Shown: positions 6,744 through 16,106, counted from the first letter of the stretch. The stretch: 64,000 nucleotides of DNA from Acidobacteriota bacterium (GCA_003158745.1 PMLC01000087.1:41408-105407); one strand, 5' to 3'. Numbers and translations are program-made. The notes: a model not told the origin generated them from the letters alone.

Positions 6744-8495
6744 ATGGACGTGCTCAGGCGACCGAGGGCAACGTGGTGCAAGCGCCCCGGTTCCGTTGTC
6801 CGCGGGGCGATCGCCGTGGCGGCCATCACGACATTGCTCTTCCTGTCCGCCGGCATCGACGTTTGTTCTGCGAGCGGGGCCGGGGGCTCAGGAGCCGTCG
6901 CGTCTGCGGCTCCCGCAGCGACGGCCGTCGGACTCGACATCCTCCGGGTTGGCGGGAATGCCGTGGACGCCGCCGTGGCCACGGCCCTCGCGCTCGCGGT
7001 GGTCCACCCGACGGCAGGTAACCTCGGCGGCGGTGGGTTCGCGGTCGTGCGAATCGGCGGCCGGGTCGTGGCTCTGGATTTTCGCGAGACCGCGCCGTCA
7101 GCCGCAACAGCGGGGATGTTCCTAGGACCGGACGGTAAGCCCGATCCCGAGCGATCGCTCGTGGGTCCCCTTGCTGCCGGCGTGCCCGGCTCGCCGGCGG
7201 GCCTGTTCGAGTTGCACCGTCGCTTCGGCTTTCTCCCTTGGCGCAACGTGGTCGCCCCCGCCGTTCGCCTCGCGGCAGAGGGCTTCGCGGTGACGCCTCG
7301 CCTGAGCCGGAGCATCGCGGCCGCGAAGCCTCTCCTGACGCGCTTCTCCGAGACCGCTGCGGTCTGGCTCCCATCCGGACAGGCGCCGCCGCCGGGAACG
7401 ATGCTGAAGCTGCCCGCCCTCGCCGCGACGCTTCGCTCGTATGCGGCTCGAGGGCCGAAAGCGCTCAGTGCGGGCCCGGCCGCCGATGCGATCGAGCGTG
7501 CCGCTCGAACCCGCGGCGGTATCCTCACCGCGGCTGATCTGGCAGCGTACCAGCCGGTGTGGCGGGAGCCGGTGCTGTTCACGGCATTCGGGTGGAACGT
7601 CGCCTCCATGCCGCTGCCCTCGTCGGGGGGGATCATCCTGGCCGAGACGACAGGCATGCTCGAGCGCCTTGGTTGGAGTCGCCGGCCCGTCGGGTCGGTT
7701 GACCGCATCCACCTGCTGGTGGAGACGTGGAGGCGAGCGTTCGCGGACCGCTTCCTTCTGGGCGACCCAGCCACAGCGCTTGCCGGCCCAGCACAGCTTC
7801 TCGATCCCGGCTGGCTCGACCGTCGCGCCACCGAGATCGACGGCATGAGGGCAACGGCGTCCGAAACCGTGCGGCCCTGGCACGCGCCGAGAGCACACGA
7901 GTCGCGCGAGACGACGCACCTGTCGGTCGTGGACGGCGCGGGCGATGCGGCGAGCCTGACGACGACGCTCAACGGCAGTTTCGGTTGCGGCTTGCTCGTG
8001 CCCGAGATCGGGATCCTCCTGAACAACGAGATGGACGACTTCGCAGCCGCTCCGGGTTTGTCCAACCTGTACGGGCTGGTGCAGGGCGAGGCCAATGCAG
8101 TCGGACCGGGCAAACGGATGCTCTCGTCGATGACGCCGACGGTTGCCTGGCGCGCCGGCGAGGTTCTGGTCCTCGGTTCGCCCGGCGGATCGCAGATCCC
8201 GACCGCCACCGCCCAGGTCCTCCTGAACGTGATCGTGGATGGAGAAACGCTCCGAGCGGCGGTCGACCGGCCGAGGGTTCACCACCAGTGGTTCCCGGAC
8301 GTTCTCGTGGCGGAGGAGGGTGCTCTCTCCGAGCCGGTGCGCGCGGACCTCATCCGGCGAGGGCATCTTTTGCGGCAGGCCGAAGGCATCGGCGAGGTGC
8401 ACGCCGTCCGGCGCAAGGAGGGCGGGGTGCTGGAGGCGGTGGCCGACCCGCGCGGTCCCGGCGCCGCAGGTGTGACCGACAGGCAGGAGCGATAG
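6744..8495 (+). CDS. ggt: Gamma-glutamyltransferase (periplasmic Ntn-hydrolase)
   Basis: A 583-residue precursor with an N-terminal signal segment (AIAVAAITTLLFLSAGIDV). GGT hydrolyses or transfers the gamma-glutamyl group of glutathione and related peptides in the periplasm. It shows LRVGGNAVDAAVA and NLGGGGFAVV near the start of the large subunit, the autocleavage site TTHLSVVD with the nucleophile Thr near residue 391, LNGSFGCGLLVPEIGILLNNEMDDF, and SSMTPT and GSPGGSQIPT in the small subunit. I chose ATG 6744 because AAGGAGAG lies 7 bases upstream and because it gives a normal signal peptide; an ATG at 6702 is in frame. Confidence 0.93.
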   Translation: MDVLRRPRATWCKRPGSVVRGAIAVAAITTLLFLSAGIDVCSASGAGGSGAVASAAPAATAVGLDILRVGGNAVDAAVATALALAVVHPTAGNLGGGGFAVVRIGGRVVALDFRETAPSAATAGMFLGPDGKPDPERSLVGPLAAGVPGSPAGLFELHRRFGFLPWRNVVAPAVRLAAEGFAVTPRLSRSIAAAKPLLTRFSETAAVWLPSGQAPPPGTMLKLPALAATLRSYAARGPKALSAGPAADAIERAARTRGGILTAADLAAYQPVWREPVLFTAFGWNVASMPLPSSGGIILAETTGMLERLGWSRRPVGSVDRIHLLVETWRRAFADRFLLGDPATALAGPAQLLDPGWLDRRATEIDGMRATASETVRPWHAPRAHESRETTHLSVVDGAGDAASLTTTLNGSFGCGLLVPEIGILLNNEMDDFAAAPGLSNLYGLVQGEANAVGPGKRMLSSMTPTVAWRAGEVLVLGSPGGSQIPTATAQVLLNVIVDGETLRAAVDRPRVHHQWFPDVLVAEEGALSEPVRADLIRRGHLLRQAEGIGEVHAVRRKEGGVLEAVADPRGPGAAGVTDRQER

Positions 8496-8621
8496 AGAGC
8501 CACCGGCACGTTCAGGCCGCGCCGCGCGGCAACACGGCGCCGCCTTTGCTGTGCGCTACAATGCGCTGGGCGCGGCTGCCCGAACCCCTGCCGTGTCGCT
8601 CCCGATGTAAGGAGGGTGGTG

Positions 8622-11078
8622 TTGTCGACGACGTTTCCCGGCCATGCAGTTTCCCCGCAGGCCTTTCGTGAGCGGTTCGTCTACTACCTGAGGTACTTGC
8701 GGGGTCTCGAAGTCACGGAGGCCACGCCGGCCGATCACCTGGCCGCACTCCAGCTGACAATCCGCGAGTCCCTGATCGACAGCGCTATTGCTACACATCG
8801 TGCTATGAGCAGCCAGGACCCGAAGACCGTCCACTACTTGTCACTCGAGTACCTCCTGGGGCGGCTGGTGGACAACAACCTGATCGCGACTGGACTTCGA
8901 GACGTTGCGAGCCAGGCAATGGCCGAACTCGGGCTCGACCTCGACCGGCTGGTGCAGGAGGAACCCGACCCGGGTCTTGGGAACGGAGGCCTGGGGCGCC
9001 TCGCGGCCTGCTTTCTCGATTCGCTCGCGACGCTCGACTACCCTGCTTTCGGCTACGGGCTGCGCTACGACTTCGGGATCTTCCGGCAGGAATTCGTTGC
9101 AGGCTGGCAGCGCGAACGCCCCGACACGTGGTTGAAAGGCGGCTACTCGTGGGAGATCGCCCGCCCGGACCTGACCGTGACGGTCCGACTCGGGGGGACC
9201 ATCGAAGCGAAAGGCGGCGACGGGAACCGTCGTCCGTTGTGGACGGGATCACACGTGCTCTACGGCGTCCCTTACGACGTGCTCGTCGCTGGCTTCGACA
9301 CGACAACCGTCTCGACGTTGAGGCTCTGGAAGGCCGAGGCTCCCGATTCCTTCGACTTCGACACCTTCTCCAAAGGCAACTTCCTGAGCGCCGTGGCTGG
9401 TCGCGAAAAGGCCGAGGCCGTCACCAAGGTGCTCTACCCGTCCGATGAGGCCGAAGCCGGACGCGAACTGCGCCTCACGCAGGAGTACTTCCTGGTGGCG
9501 TGCTCCGTGGCCGACATCGTACGCCGGTTCCGCGAGCGCCACGGCGCGGCCTGGGACCTCTTCCCCGAGAAGGTCGCGATCCAGCTCAACGACACACATC
9601 CGGCCCTCACGATCTCGGAACTGATGCGTGTGCTGGTTGACGAGGAAGGACTGCCCTGGGAGCGGGCGTGGGCGATCACCCACGGGACGTGCGCCTACAC
9701 CCAGCACACGGTGCTTGCCGAGGCGCTGGAAACCTGGCCGGTCGCGCTGATGCAGCGCCTGATACCGCGCCACGTCGAGATCATCTTCGACATCAACAAG
9801 CGCTTTCTCGACCAAGTGGAGACGCTCGAACCCGGGGACCGCGAACGCCTGCGCCGGATCTCGCTCGTGTACGAGGACGGAGACCGCCGGTTCCGGATGG
9901 CGCACCTGGCGATTGTCGGCTGCCACCGCGTCAACGGCGTTGCGCGCCTTCACACCGACCTGCTCAAGAGGCAGGTGTTTCCTGACTTTGCGGAGATGTG
10001 GCCCGAGAAGTTCATCTCGATCACGAACGGCATCACACCGCGGCGATGGCTCCTGGCGTGCAACCCGCACCTCGCGGGTGCGATCTCTGCTCGGATCGGC
10101 GACGGCTGGGTGCGGGATCTCGACCGTCTCATCGAGCTTCGGCAGTACGCCGACGACCCGGAATTCCAGGACGAGTTTCTTGCCATCAAGTACGCAAACA
10201 AGGTGGCTCTTGCGGCTACGGTGAATTATCTCTGCGGGGTGGTGGTCGACCCCGACTCGATGTACGACGTACAAGTAAAGCGGATGCACGAGTACAAGCG
10301 GCAGTTGCTCAACGCCATGCATATCATCGCGCTATACCGGCGGATCAAGACGCACCCGGGCGCCGCCTTCACGCCACGCACGTTCATCTTCGGCGCCAAG
10401 GCTGCGCCGGCCTACCGCATGGCGAAGCTCGTGATCCGCCTCATCAACGGAATCGCGGAGAGGGTCAACGCGGACAAGGAGATGAACGGGAAGCTGAAGG
10501 TCGTCTTCATCCCCGACTACAGGGTGACCATCGCAAGCCTTGTCATTCCTGCTGCGGACCTCTCGGAACAGATCTCGACCGCCGGGATGGAAGCTTCCGG
10601 AACCGGGAACATGAAACTCGCCCTCAACGGTGCGCTCACGATCGGGACGCTCGACGGCGCGAACATCGAAATCAGGGACGCCGTGGGCGACGAGAACATC
10701 TTCATCTTCGGTCACGCCGCCGAACAGGTCGCGGCGATGAGGGGTCCCGGACATTACAACCCGTGGGACTACGTCCGAACCGACCCTGAGCTCGCTGATG
10801 TCCTCGAGACGCTGCGTGACGGTGTCTTCGCCGACGGCGACGGACCGGCGTTGCGGGCGATCTGGTCCGGGCTGATGGAGCACGGTGACCAGTTCATGCA
10901 TGTGGCCGACTTTCGCTCCTACGTGGACACACAGGCGCGGGCCGGCGATCTGTTCACCGATCGCCGCGCCTGGGCGGCTAAGGCGATCCGGAACGTGGCA
11001 TCGATGGGGTACTTCTCGTCGGACCGTGCGATCCGCGAATACGCCCGCGAGATCTGGAACCTCACGCCCCTTCGGTAG
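8622..11078 (+). CDS. glgP: Glycogen/alpha-glucan phosphorylase
   Basis: An 818-residue cytoplasmic enzyme that releases glucose-1-phosphate from glycogen or maltodextrin with PLP. It contains YLSLEYLLGRLVDNNL, LGNGGLGRLAACFLDSLATL, WTGSHVLYGVPYDV, AIQLNDTHPALTISELMR, SITNGITPRRWL, VKRMHEYKRQLLNAMH and the PLP-lysine block EASGTGNMKLALNGALTIGT. AAGGAGG at 8609-8615 decides the start: the GTG at 8616 abuts it, GTG 8619 is 3 bases away and TTG 8622 is 6 bases away, so I use 8622. The length matches the classical GlgP family. It converges with the next gene across 27 bp. Confidence 0.95.
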   Translation: MSTTFPGHAVSPQAFRERFVYYLRYLRGLEVTEATPADHLAALQLTIRESLIDSAIATHRAMSSQDPKTVHYLSLEYLLGRLVDNNLIATGLRDVASQAMAELGLDLDRLVQEEPDPGLGNGGLGRLAACFLDSLATLDYPAFGYGLRYDFGIFRQEFVAGWQRERPDTWLKGGYSWEIARPDLTVTVRLGGTIEAKGGDGNRRPLWTGSHVLYGVPYDVLVAGFDTTTVSTLRLWKAEAPDSFDFDTFSKGNFLSAVAGREKAEAVTKVLYPSDEAEAGRELRLTQEYFLVACSVADIVRRFRERHGAAWDLFPEKVAIQLNDTHPALTISELMRVLVDEEGLPWERAWAITHGTCAYTQHTVLAEALETWPVALMQRLIPRHVEIIFDINKRFLDQVETLEPGDRERLRRISLVYEDGDRRFRMAHLAIVGCHRVNGVARLHTDLLKRQVFPDFAEMWPEKFISITNGITPRRWLLACNPHLAGAISARIGDGWVRDLDRLIELRQYADDPEFQDEFLAIKYANKVALAATVNYLCGVVVDPDSMYDVQVKRMHEYKRQLLNAMHIIALYRRIKTHPGAAFTPRTFIFGAKAAPAYRMAKLVIRLINGIAERVNADKEMNGKLKVVFIPDYRVTIASLVIPAADLSEQISTAGMEASGTGNMKLALNGALTIGTLDGANIEIRDAVGDENIFIFGHAAEQVAAMRGPGHYNPWDYVRTDPELADVLETLRDGVFADGDGPALRAIWSGLMEHGDQFMHVADFRSYVDTQARAGDLFTDRRAWAAKAIRNVASMGYFSSDRAIREYAREIWNLTPLR

Positions 11079-11105
11079 TCGGCTGAACAGGGGCCTTTCG
11101 GGGGG

Positions 11106-12128
11106 TCACTTCTGGTACCGCTGCCTGATCATCGGGATGAGGTACTCCGAAAAGGCTCGCTCGAGGTCGTAACGTGGGGCGTACCCCCAGTCGTTGCGCG
11201 CCGCCGAATCGTCGACGTCGGCCGGCCAAGTGTCCACGATTCCCTGACGCTTCTCGTCCACCTTGTAGGTGATTTGAGCGCCTAGGAATGCCTGCAGGAC
11301 GATCTGCCGGATCTCCTCCGCGGAAGGGCTGAACGCACCGACGTTGTACACGGTATGGTTGAGGCTGCCTTTCTGCGCTGCCGCCAGTAGCAGGAGCGCG
11401 TCGACCCCATCGGGCATCGCCATGAACGGAATACGCGTGTCGGGCCGCACGAAGCACGCGTATGGCTTACCCTCGGCCGCGGCGTGGATCATCTCTGGTG
11501 CATAGTCGGAGGTCCCGCCGGAGGGGACGGTGACGGCTGAGATCAGTCCCGGAAAGCGCAGCGAGCGGAAATCCACCTTGCCGGCGAGTGGCTCGGCGGC
11601 GAGCTGCTTGTATCGCTTCGCGTAGTAGCGGCCCATGTGCTCGCAGTAGAGCTTGTTGCAACCGTACATCGTGGTCGGCTTGGTCCACTCATTCTCGGTC
11701 ACTTTGCCGACGCGCGCCTTGGTGTCGACGTCCGGCAGCCCGTAGGCGGCGATCGACGAAGGGTAGAGGAAGGTCACGGGCCGTCCGTGAGACTCGCCCT
11801 GTTTCTGGGCGAACTCGAGGAGGCTCATCGTCCCCTCGACGTTCACCTGGTGAGCGGTCATTGGGGTGAACTCGCTGCGGGTGGAGAGCAGTGCCGCCAG
11901 GTGGAACACCGTGTCCACCTCGTATTCCGAGAGGATCCGTTCGAGGAGGTTGCTGTCGAGAATCGACCCGATGAACTCCTGCTGCACGAGCTTTGCGAGC
12001 TCCGGGTCGAGCGACTTGACGTCGAGCGTGATGATGGGTCGATCCTTGTCGGTCGACAACGACGTAATGAGACCGTGGCCGATCTCTCCGCTCGCTCCTG
12101 TGATGAGCACGACGGGCTTGCGCAGCAT
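11106..12128 (-). CDS. SDR-type L-threonine 3-dehydrogenase-like NAD-dependent epimerase/dehydratase
   Basis: 340 residues with the extended-SDR layout: N-terminal NAD motif GASGEIGHG, catalytic YGCNK (Tyr-x3-Lys) and YPSSIAAYGL before it. The signature DFRSLRFPGLIS, SGGTSDYAPEMI, and RQGIVDTWPADVDDSAARNDWG near the C-terminus are characteristic of the short-chain threonine dehydrogenases, which oxidise L-threonine to 2-amino-3-oxobutyrate. UDP-sugar epimerase activity is the alternative, but the DDSAARNDWG block argues for threonine. An AAGGAGG ribosome-binding site precedes the ATG. No 2-amino-3-ketobutyrate CoA ligase is in view. Confidence 0.8.
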   Translation of the reverse strand: MLRKPVVLITGASGEIGHGLITSLSTDKDRPIITLDVKSLDPELAKLVQQEFIGSILDSNLLERILSEYEVDTVFHLAALLSTRSEFTPMTAHQVNVEGTMSLLEFAQKQGESHGRPVTFLYPSSIAAYGLPDVDTKARVGKVTENEWTKPTTMYGCNKLYCEHMGRYYAKRYKQLAAEPLAGKVDFRSLRFPGLISAVTVPSGGTSDYAPEMIHAAAEGKPYACFVRPDTRIPFMAMPDGVDALLLLAAAQKGSLNHTVYNVGAFSPSAEEIRQIVLQAFLGAQITYKVDEKRQGIVDTWPADVDDSAARNDWGYAPRYDLERAFSEYLIPMIRQRYQK

Positions 12129-12225
12129 GAGGGCCCTCCTCCTTGCCGGTGCACCGGTACTACAACCGGCGACGGTGCGTGAAAACTAGCACAACCGCGC
12201 CCGCGCGTCCCATCCGGGAAGAAAG

Positions 12226-12310
12226 AAAAGGGAAGAAGGAAGAGGAACGACAGCGACCGGGACGCGGCCGCCTCTTCGTCGTCCGGTCTTCTTCTTCCGT
12301 CTCCCCTTTT
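12226..12310 (-). terminator. Long imperfect purine/pyrimidine hairpin between fbaB and the dehydrogenase gene
   Basis: Read on the minus strand, a purine tract (AAAAGGGGAGACGGAAGAAG) is followed about 40 nt later by a pyrimidine tract (CGTTCCTCTTCCTTCTTCCC) and TTTTCTTTCTT. The arms pair over roughly 25-30 bp with mismatches and end in a T-rich run, like a long intrinsic terminator after fbaB. Pairing is seen; the termination role is inferred. Confidence 0.45.
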
Positions 12311-12324
12311 ACCTCTCTCCGTCG

Positions 12325-13377
12325 CTACGCGACTGTGACATCCTTGCAGAGATAGACGTCCTGGATCGCGTGCAGCAGTTCCACGCCCTGCTCCATTGGC
12401 TTCTGGAATGCCTTGCGGCCCGAGATCATGCCGGAGCCTCCCGCCCGCTTGTTGACGACCGCAGTGAGGACGGCCTGCGCGAGGTCGTTCTTGCCGGAAG
12501 CGCCGCCGGAGTTGATCAGCGGTGAGCGACCCATGAAGCAGTTGGCTACCTGCCACCGCGTCCACTCGATGGGGTTGTCGCCGGCACAGAGCTTGTCGTA
12601 CACGAGCGGGTTGGTGTAACCGAACTTGATCGCACCGTACCCATTGTTGGACTCGGGTGCCTTCTGCTTGATGATATCGGCCTCGATCGTGACGCCGATG
12701 TGGTTGGCCTGACCGGTGAGATCCGCCGCCACGCCGTAGTCCACGCCGTCCTTCTTGAACGCGGAGTTGCGCAGGTAGCACCACAGCACGGTGAACATAC
12801 CGAGTTCATGAGCGTGCGCGAATGCCTCGGAGACCTCCTGGATCTGTCGGCGCGATTCGGCCGATCCAAAGTAGACCGTCGCGCCGACGCCGGCGGCACC
12901 CAGGTCGAACGCCTGGTCGACGTTCGCGTACAGCGTCTGGTCGTACGTGAGCGGATAGGTGAGCGTCTCGTTGTGGTTGATCTTGAGGATGAACGGGATC
13001 CTGGGCGCGTATCTGCGCGCCACCGAACCGAGGGCGCCGAGCGTGGATGCCACGGCGTTGCAGCCGCCCTCGATCGCGAGCCTCACGATGTTTTCGGGGT
13101 CGAAGTAAGCAGGGTTGGGAGCGAACGAAGCGGCGCCGGAGTGCTCGATGCCCTGGTCCACCGGGAGGATCGAAAGGTATCCCGTGCCGGCCAGGCGCCC
13201 CGACTTGAACATCGATGCGAGACTCCTCAGGACGTTGATCGGACGGTCGGTCGGGACGACCACCCGGTCCACGAAATCGGGTCCGGGCAGGTGCAGCATC
13301 AACTTCGGGATTCCTTGACAGGTATAGTCGAGCAGAGACGCCTTGTCGCCGAGTTGCTTCCGGATCTGGTCGATCAT
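12325..13377 (-). CDS. fbaB: Class I fructose-bisphosphate aldolase (FbaB/DhnA type)
   Basis: 350 residues. The enzyme cleaves fructose-1,6-bisphosphate to DHAP and glyceraldehyde-3-phosphate through a Schiff-base lysine. Features of the archaeal/FbaB type are [59 protein letters not shown] and the phosphate-binding [17 protein letters not shown] and [16 protein letters not shown] prefer the ATG at 13377: GGAGG lies 8 bases upstream of it but only 2 bases from the ATG at 13383, and the ATG at 13401 lies before the GGAGG. A TAGAAT -10 hexamer sits at 13405-13400 on this strand. Confidence 0.92.
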   Translation of the reverse strand: MIDQIRKQLGDKASLLDYTCQGIPKLMLHLPGPDFVDRVVVPTDRPINVLRSLASMFKSGRLAGTGYLSILPVDQGIEHSGAASFAPNPAYFDPENIVRLAIEGGCNAVASTLGALGSVARRYAPRIPFILKINHNETLTYPLTYDQTLYANVDQAFDLGAAGVGATVYFGSAESRRQIQEVSEAFAHAHELGMFTVLWCYLRNSAFKKDGVDYGVAADLTGQANHIGVTIEADIIKQKAPESNNGYGAIKFGYTNPLVYDKLCAGDNPIEWTRWQVANCFMGRSPLINSGGASGKNDLAQAVLTAVVNKRAGGSGMISGRKAFQKPMEQGVELLHAIQDVYLCKDVTVA

Positions 13378-13437
13378 GTCCATGTCCTCCAGCGCCGGCA
13401 TTCTAGCGCCGATCGTGATGTTCGAACCGCCGATGAG

Positions 13438-14175
13438 CTAATCCCAAGACGGGAGCGGAATGCCCAGAGCCGCGAGAGCCGACGCGAGGTCGATAGGAAT
13501 CGGCGCTGTGAGGATCAACTCGGGGCCAGCGTCGGTCTGGGGCAAGTGCATGCGCCACGCATGCAGGAGAGGACGCCCGGGATTCAGGAGACGGCGCAGT
13601 TCGGCGTCTCGGACGGCTCGGTGGCGCGGGCCGCCGTAGAGATCGTCCCCCACGACGGGGTGGCCCGCGTGCGCAAGGTGCACGCGGAGCTGGTGGGTAC
13701 GGCCCGTCGCCGGAGCGAGCCGGACTAGCGAGACGTGGGGAGCCCGGTCCCAGACAATGTAGTCGGTGACGGCCGCCCGCCCGTCCTCGCAGACAGTCAT
13801 GCGCCTGCGATCCCGGCGGTCGGGACCTAGCGGCCACGCCCATCGCCCTTCCGGAGGACGCGGATGGCCCCACGCGAGCGCAAGGTAGGTCTTCTCGGCG
13901 CGTCGCTCCGAGAAGACCCGGACGAGCTCCCGGTGGGTTTCGCGATCGCGCGCCAGCACCACCACCCCGGACGTTCCGACATCGAGCCGGTGAACGAGGA
14001 AGAGCGCATCGGACGCGAGCCCATTCTCGGCGCGGACGGCTGGCGGCAGCGTCGCCAGCAGACGCGCGACCGCTGCACCCGGCTCTCTGCGGCGGGTCGC
14101 CAGGCTGACGCCGGCAGGCTTGTCGATCGCCACGATCCGGTCGCCGGAAAAGAGCAGGGTTTCGTGCGGGAACAC
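13438..14175 (-). CDS. RluA-family RNA pseudouridine synthase
   Basis: 245 residues with the catalytic motif HRLDVGTSGVVVLAR (essential Asp in HRLD), the N-terminal IVAIDKPAGV strand, KTYLALAWG, and the C-terminal GRTHQLRVHLAHAGHPVVGDDLYGG block. These enzymes isomerise uridines in rRNA or tRNA. No N-terminal S4 domain is present, so it belongs with the shorter RluA/TruC-like members; the target cannot be told. The start is a GTG without a clear Shine-Dalgarno. Downstream comes fbaB on the same strand. Confidence 0.85.
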   Translation of the reverse strand: MFPHETLLFSGDRIVAIDKPAGVSLATRRREPGAAVARLLATLPPAVRAENGLASDALFLVHRLDVGTSGVVVLARDRETHRELVRVFSERRAEKTYLALAWGHPRPPEGRWAWPLGPDRRDRRRMTVCEDGRAAVTDYIVWDRAPHVSLVRLAPATGRTHQLRVHLAHAGHPVVGDDLYGGPRHRAVRDAELRRLLNPGRPLLHAWRMHLPQTDAGPELILTAPIPIDLASALAALGIPLPSWD

Positions 14176-14552
14176 CCGTTCAGGATGCCATGGCTGGTGC
14201 GACGGGGAAAGCGCCGACGCAGCGGCACGGGCACGAGAGTGGCGACGCCTTAGGATTCAGGGTGGTCGCAGCCCGAGTCCGTTTCGGAGGCTCCTGCACA
14301 TAGGTGACGCGAACTCCGACGTGCGTCGAGGACTCTGCGGCCGTACCGCTTGGCCTGGTGGTCCATTTCGTGGGCGGACAGCCTGCGGTGCTCGCCAACG
14401 ACGTCGGATGCCTGGTGGGGGGCCGCGCTCCCGGTCGAGAAATGCGCACGTCGGAGCCTCGACCTGTGGCGCATGTGCTCATGCTCGCCTCCGGGTGCCT
14501 TGCGCTTCGGATGCAGTGAGGCGTCTACGGGGCGCGCCGCCCGCGCACCCCC
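14176..14552. other. Intergenic region, no gene recognised
   Basis: 377 bases with short open frames on both strands, none with a ribosome-binding site, family motif or codon pattern like the neighbours. I find no transposase or RNA gene. It may be decayed coding sequence. Confidence 0.4.
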
Positions 14553-14580
14553 TTGACAACATGGATTTGTGCCTTATCTT
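14553..14580 (+). promoter_or_regulatory. Sigma-70-type promoter far upstream of kamA
   Basis: TTGACA (14553-14558), a 16 bp spacer and TATCTT (14575-14580). It lies ~360 bases before the kamA start codon, so the transcript would have a long leader. An ATG stands 4 bases after the -10 hexamer. Confidence 0.5.
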
Positions 14581-14584
14581 TTAG

Positions 14585-14779
14585 ATGAGTATGGACACGG
14601 TCGTCTCGCCTGATCAGCCTCCAAGTAGTACCAACCGCGCGAAGCGTTTTTCCGCGGTCGCAGGGAGAGTATCCCCAAAAGCGGCCGCGGTTGCTTTTCC
14701 CACCACGACCACGCACGCCACGGTAGCGTCGGGCTCACTCCCGGCTCTGCGGCGGAGCTCTGGCGGGACTCGAGCCTAA
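14585..14779 (+). CDS. Possible leader peptide before kamA
   Basis: A 64-codon open frame that starts at the expected transcription start of the 14553 promoter, so it could be translated as a leaderless message. The peptide is rich in Ser, Thr, Pro and Ala (begins MSMDTVVSPDQPP) and matches no family I know. It contains the GC-rich hairpin near 14650-14690. It could equally be untranslated leader RNA. Low confidence. Confidence 0.2.
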   Translation: MSMDTVVSPDQPPSSTNRAKRFSAVAGRVSPKAAAVAFPTTTTHATVASGSLPALRRSSGGTRA

Positions 14780-14912
14780 GGGGACGAGAGCCATGCTCCC
14801 GTGCCCCTCGAGGGCCTTTCCGCCGGGCCGGCTCCGGGTGGTCCATAGAGCAAGAGAGCAGAGAGAGTCTGAGTCCCTTTTTGCCCAGACCCTGACCAAA
14901 GAAGGGTGTGAC

Positions 14913-14930
14913 ACCTCCCGTTTCGGAGGT
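14913..14930 (+). promoter_or_regulatory. Hairpin that sequesters a kamA ribosome-binding site
   Basis: ACCTCC (14913-14918) can pair with GGAGGT (14925-14930) across a CGTTTC loop. The GGAGG arm is the better-spaced Shine-Dalgarno (9 bases from the ATG at 14939); a second AGGAG at 14931 is only 3 bases from it. In the folded form the main site is hidden, a layout typical of translational control. Confidence 0.45.
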
Positions 14931-14938
14931 AGGAGATC

Positions 14939-16102
14939 ATGAGAGAGAACACGGTTCCCGCGGACCCATTGATAGCCAGCGCGCGGCGTGAGGAGATCTG
15001 CCGGATCTTCGGCGAGTCCTTCGACCCCGCGCGCTGGAACGACTGGCGATGGCACATGCGCCATCGCTTCATCAAACCGGAGCAGTTCGAGAAGCTGCTC
15101 CGCCTCACCGCATCCGAGCGGCGGGGCCTTGCGATGACGCAGGAGAAGTTCGCGGTGGCGGTGACGCCACACTTCGCCGAGCTCATCGACCCCGACGACC
15201 CGAACTGCCCGATCCGCCGGCAGGTCGTCCCCCGCGAGGAGGAGCTGCTCGTGGGGCCGGGTGACATGACGGACCCGTGCGGCGAGGACCACGACTCGCC
15301 GGTGCCGGGCCTGGTTCACCGCTACCCGGACAGGGTGCTGCTGCTGGCGCTCGACACCTGCGCCGCCTACTGCCGCTACTGCACCCGCTCGCGCCTCGTC
15401 AACCAGGGGGAACTCGACGCCCTTCCGCGACGGGTCGATGCAGTGATCTCGTACCTGGAGGAGCACACCGAGGTGCGCGACGTCCTGCTCTCGGGCGGCG
15501 ACCCGCTGCTGATGTCCGAGGACCGTCTCGACGAGATCCTCGGCCGGATCCGCGCGATCCCGCACATCGAGTTCGTGCGCATCGGGTCACGCGTGCCCTC
15601 GTTCCTCCCGCAACGCATCACGCAGGAGCTGGTCAGGGTGCTTCGCAACAACCGGGTCTGGCTGTCGCTGCACTTCTGCCACGCACGGGAGGTCACGCCC
15701 GAGGTGGCGAACGCGTGTGACATGCTGGCCGACGGCGGCATTCCGCTCGGGGCACAGACCGTCCTGCTGAAGGGCATCAACGACGACGTGCAAACCCTGA
15801 AGGACCTCTTCCACGCGCTGCTCAGGATCCGCGTCCGGCCGTACTACCTGTACCAGTGCGACCCCGTGGTCGGAACCGGCCACCTCCGCACCAGCGTGCA
15901 CAGGGGGATCGAGCTCATCTCCGGGCTGCGCGGGCACACTACCGGGTATGCGGTCCCGACGTATGTGATCGACGCGCCCGGAGGAGGCGGAAAGGTGCCG
16001 CTCCAGGCAGAGACCATCCTGTCGTACGAGAACGGTCAGGTGGCGCTGCGCAACTGGGAGGGGTTCACCTACTCCTACGTGGACCCGGCGGAGCACCCCT
16101 AG
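14939..16102 (+). CDS. kamA: Lysine 2,3-aminomutase (radical SAM, PLP)
   Basis: 387 residues. The radical-SAM cluster motif is C141-x3-C145-x2-C148 (TCAAYCRYCTRSR). Residues known from the clostridial enzyme are kept: the Arg two after the last cluster Cys (CTR), which binds the lysine carboxylate; the Asp in YLYQCDPV and the Asp in VIDAPGGGGK, which bind the epsilon-amino group; and the PLP lysine at the end of GGGGK. So the substrate is probably lysine, giving L-beta-lysine. An EF-P-lysine (EpmB) role is less likely given the neighbours. It heads a group with two ATP-grasp ligases and a GNAT enzyme; its TAG stop forms part of the Shine-Dalgarno of the next gene. Confidence 0.88.
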   Translation: MRENTVPADPLIASARREEICRIFGESFDPARWNDWRWHMRHRFIKPEQFEKLLRLTASERRGLAMTQEKFAVAVTPHFAELIDPDDPNCPIRRQVVPREEELLVGPGDMTDPCGEDHDSPVPGLVHRYPDRVLLLALDTCAAYCRYCTRSRLVNQGELDALPRRVDAVISYLEEHTEVRDVLLSGGDPLLMSEDRLDEILGRIRAIPHIEFVRIGSRVPSFLPQRITQELVRVLRNNRVWLSLHFCHAREVTPEVANACDMLADGGIPLGAQTVLLKGINDDVQTLKDLFHALLRIRVRPYYLYQCDPVVGTGHLRTSVHRGIELISGLRGHTTGYAVPTYVIDAPGGGGKVPLQAETILSYENGQVALRNWEGFTYSYVDPAEHP

Positions 16103-16106
16103 GAGC

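Noticed and set aside
6356-8209. Long minus-strand frame across the ggt gene
   Set aside because: Shadow of ggt: Ser/Arg/Pro-rich composition, no start context, no family similarity.
14176-14552. Small coding genes or a transposase remnant upstream of the kamA promoter
   Set aside because: Several 60-100 codon frames exist on both strands, but they conflict with each other and none has a motif or ribosome-binding site.
14585-14938. Lysine, glycine, TPP or SAM riboswitch before kamA
   Set aside because: Short words such as CTGAG and ACCCTGACC recall the TPP aptamer, but the conserved order and stems are not there.
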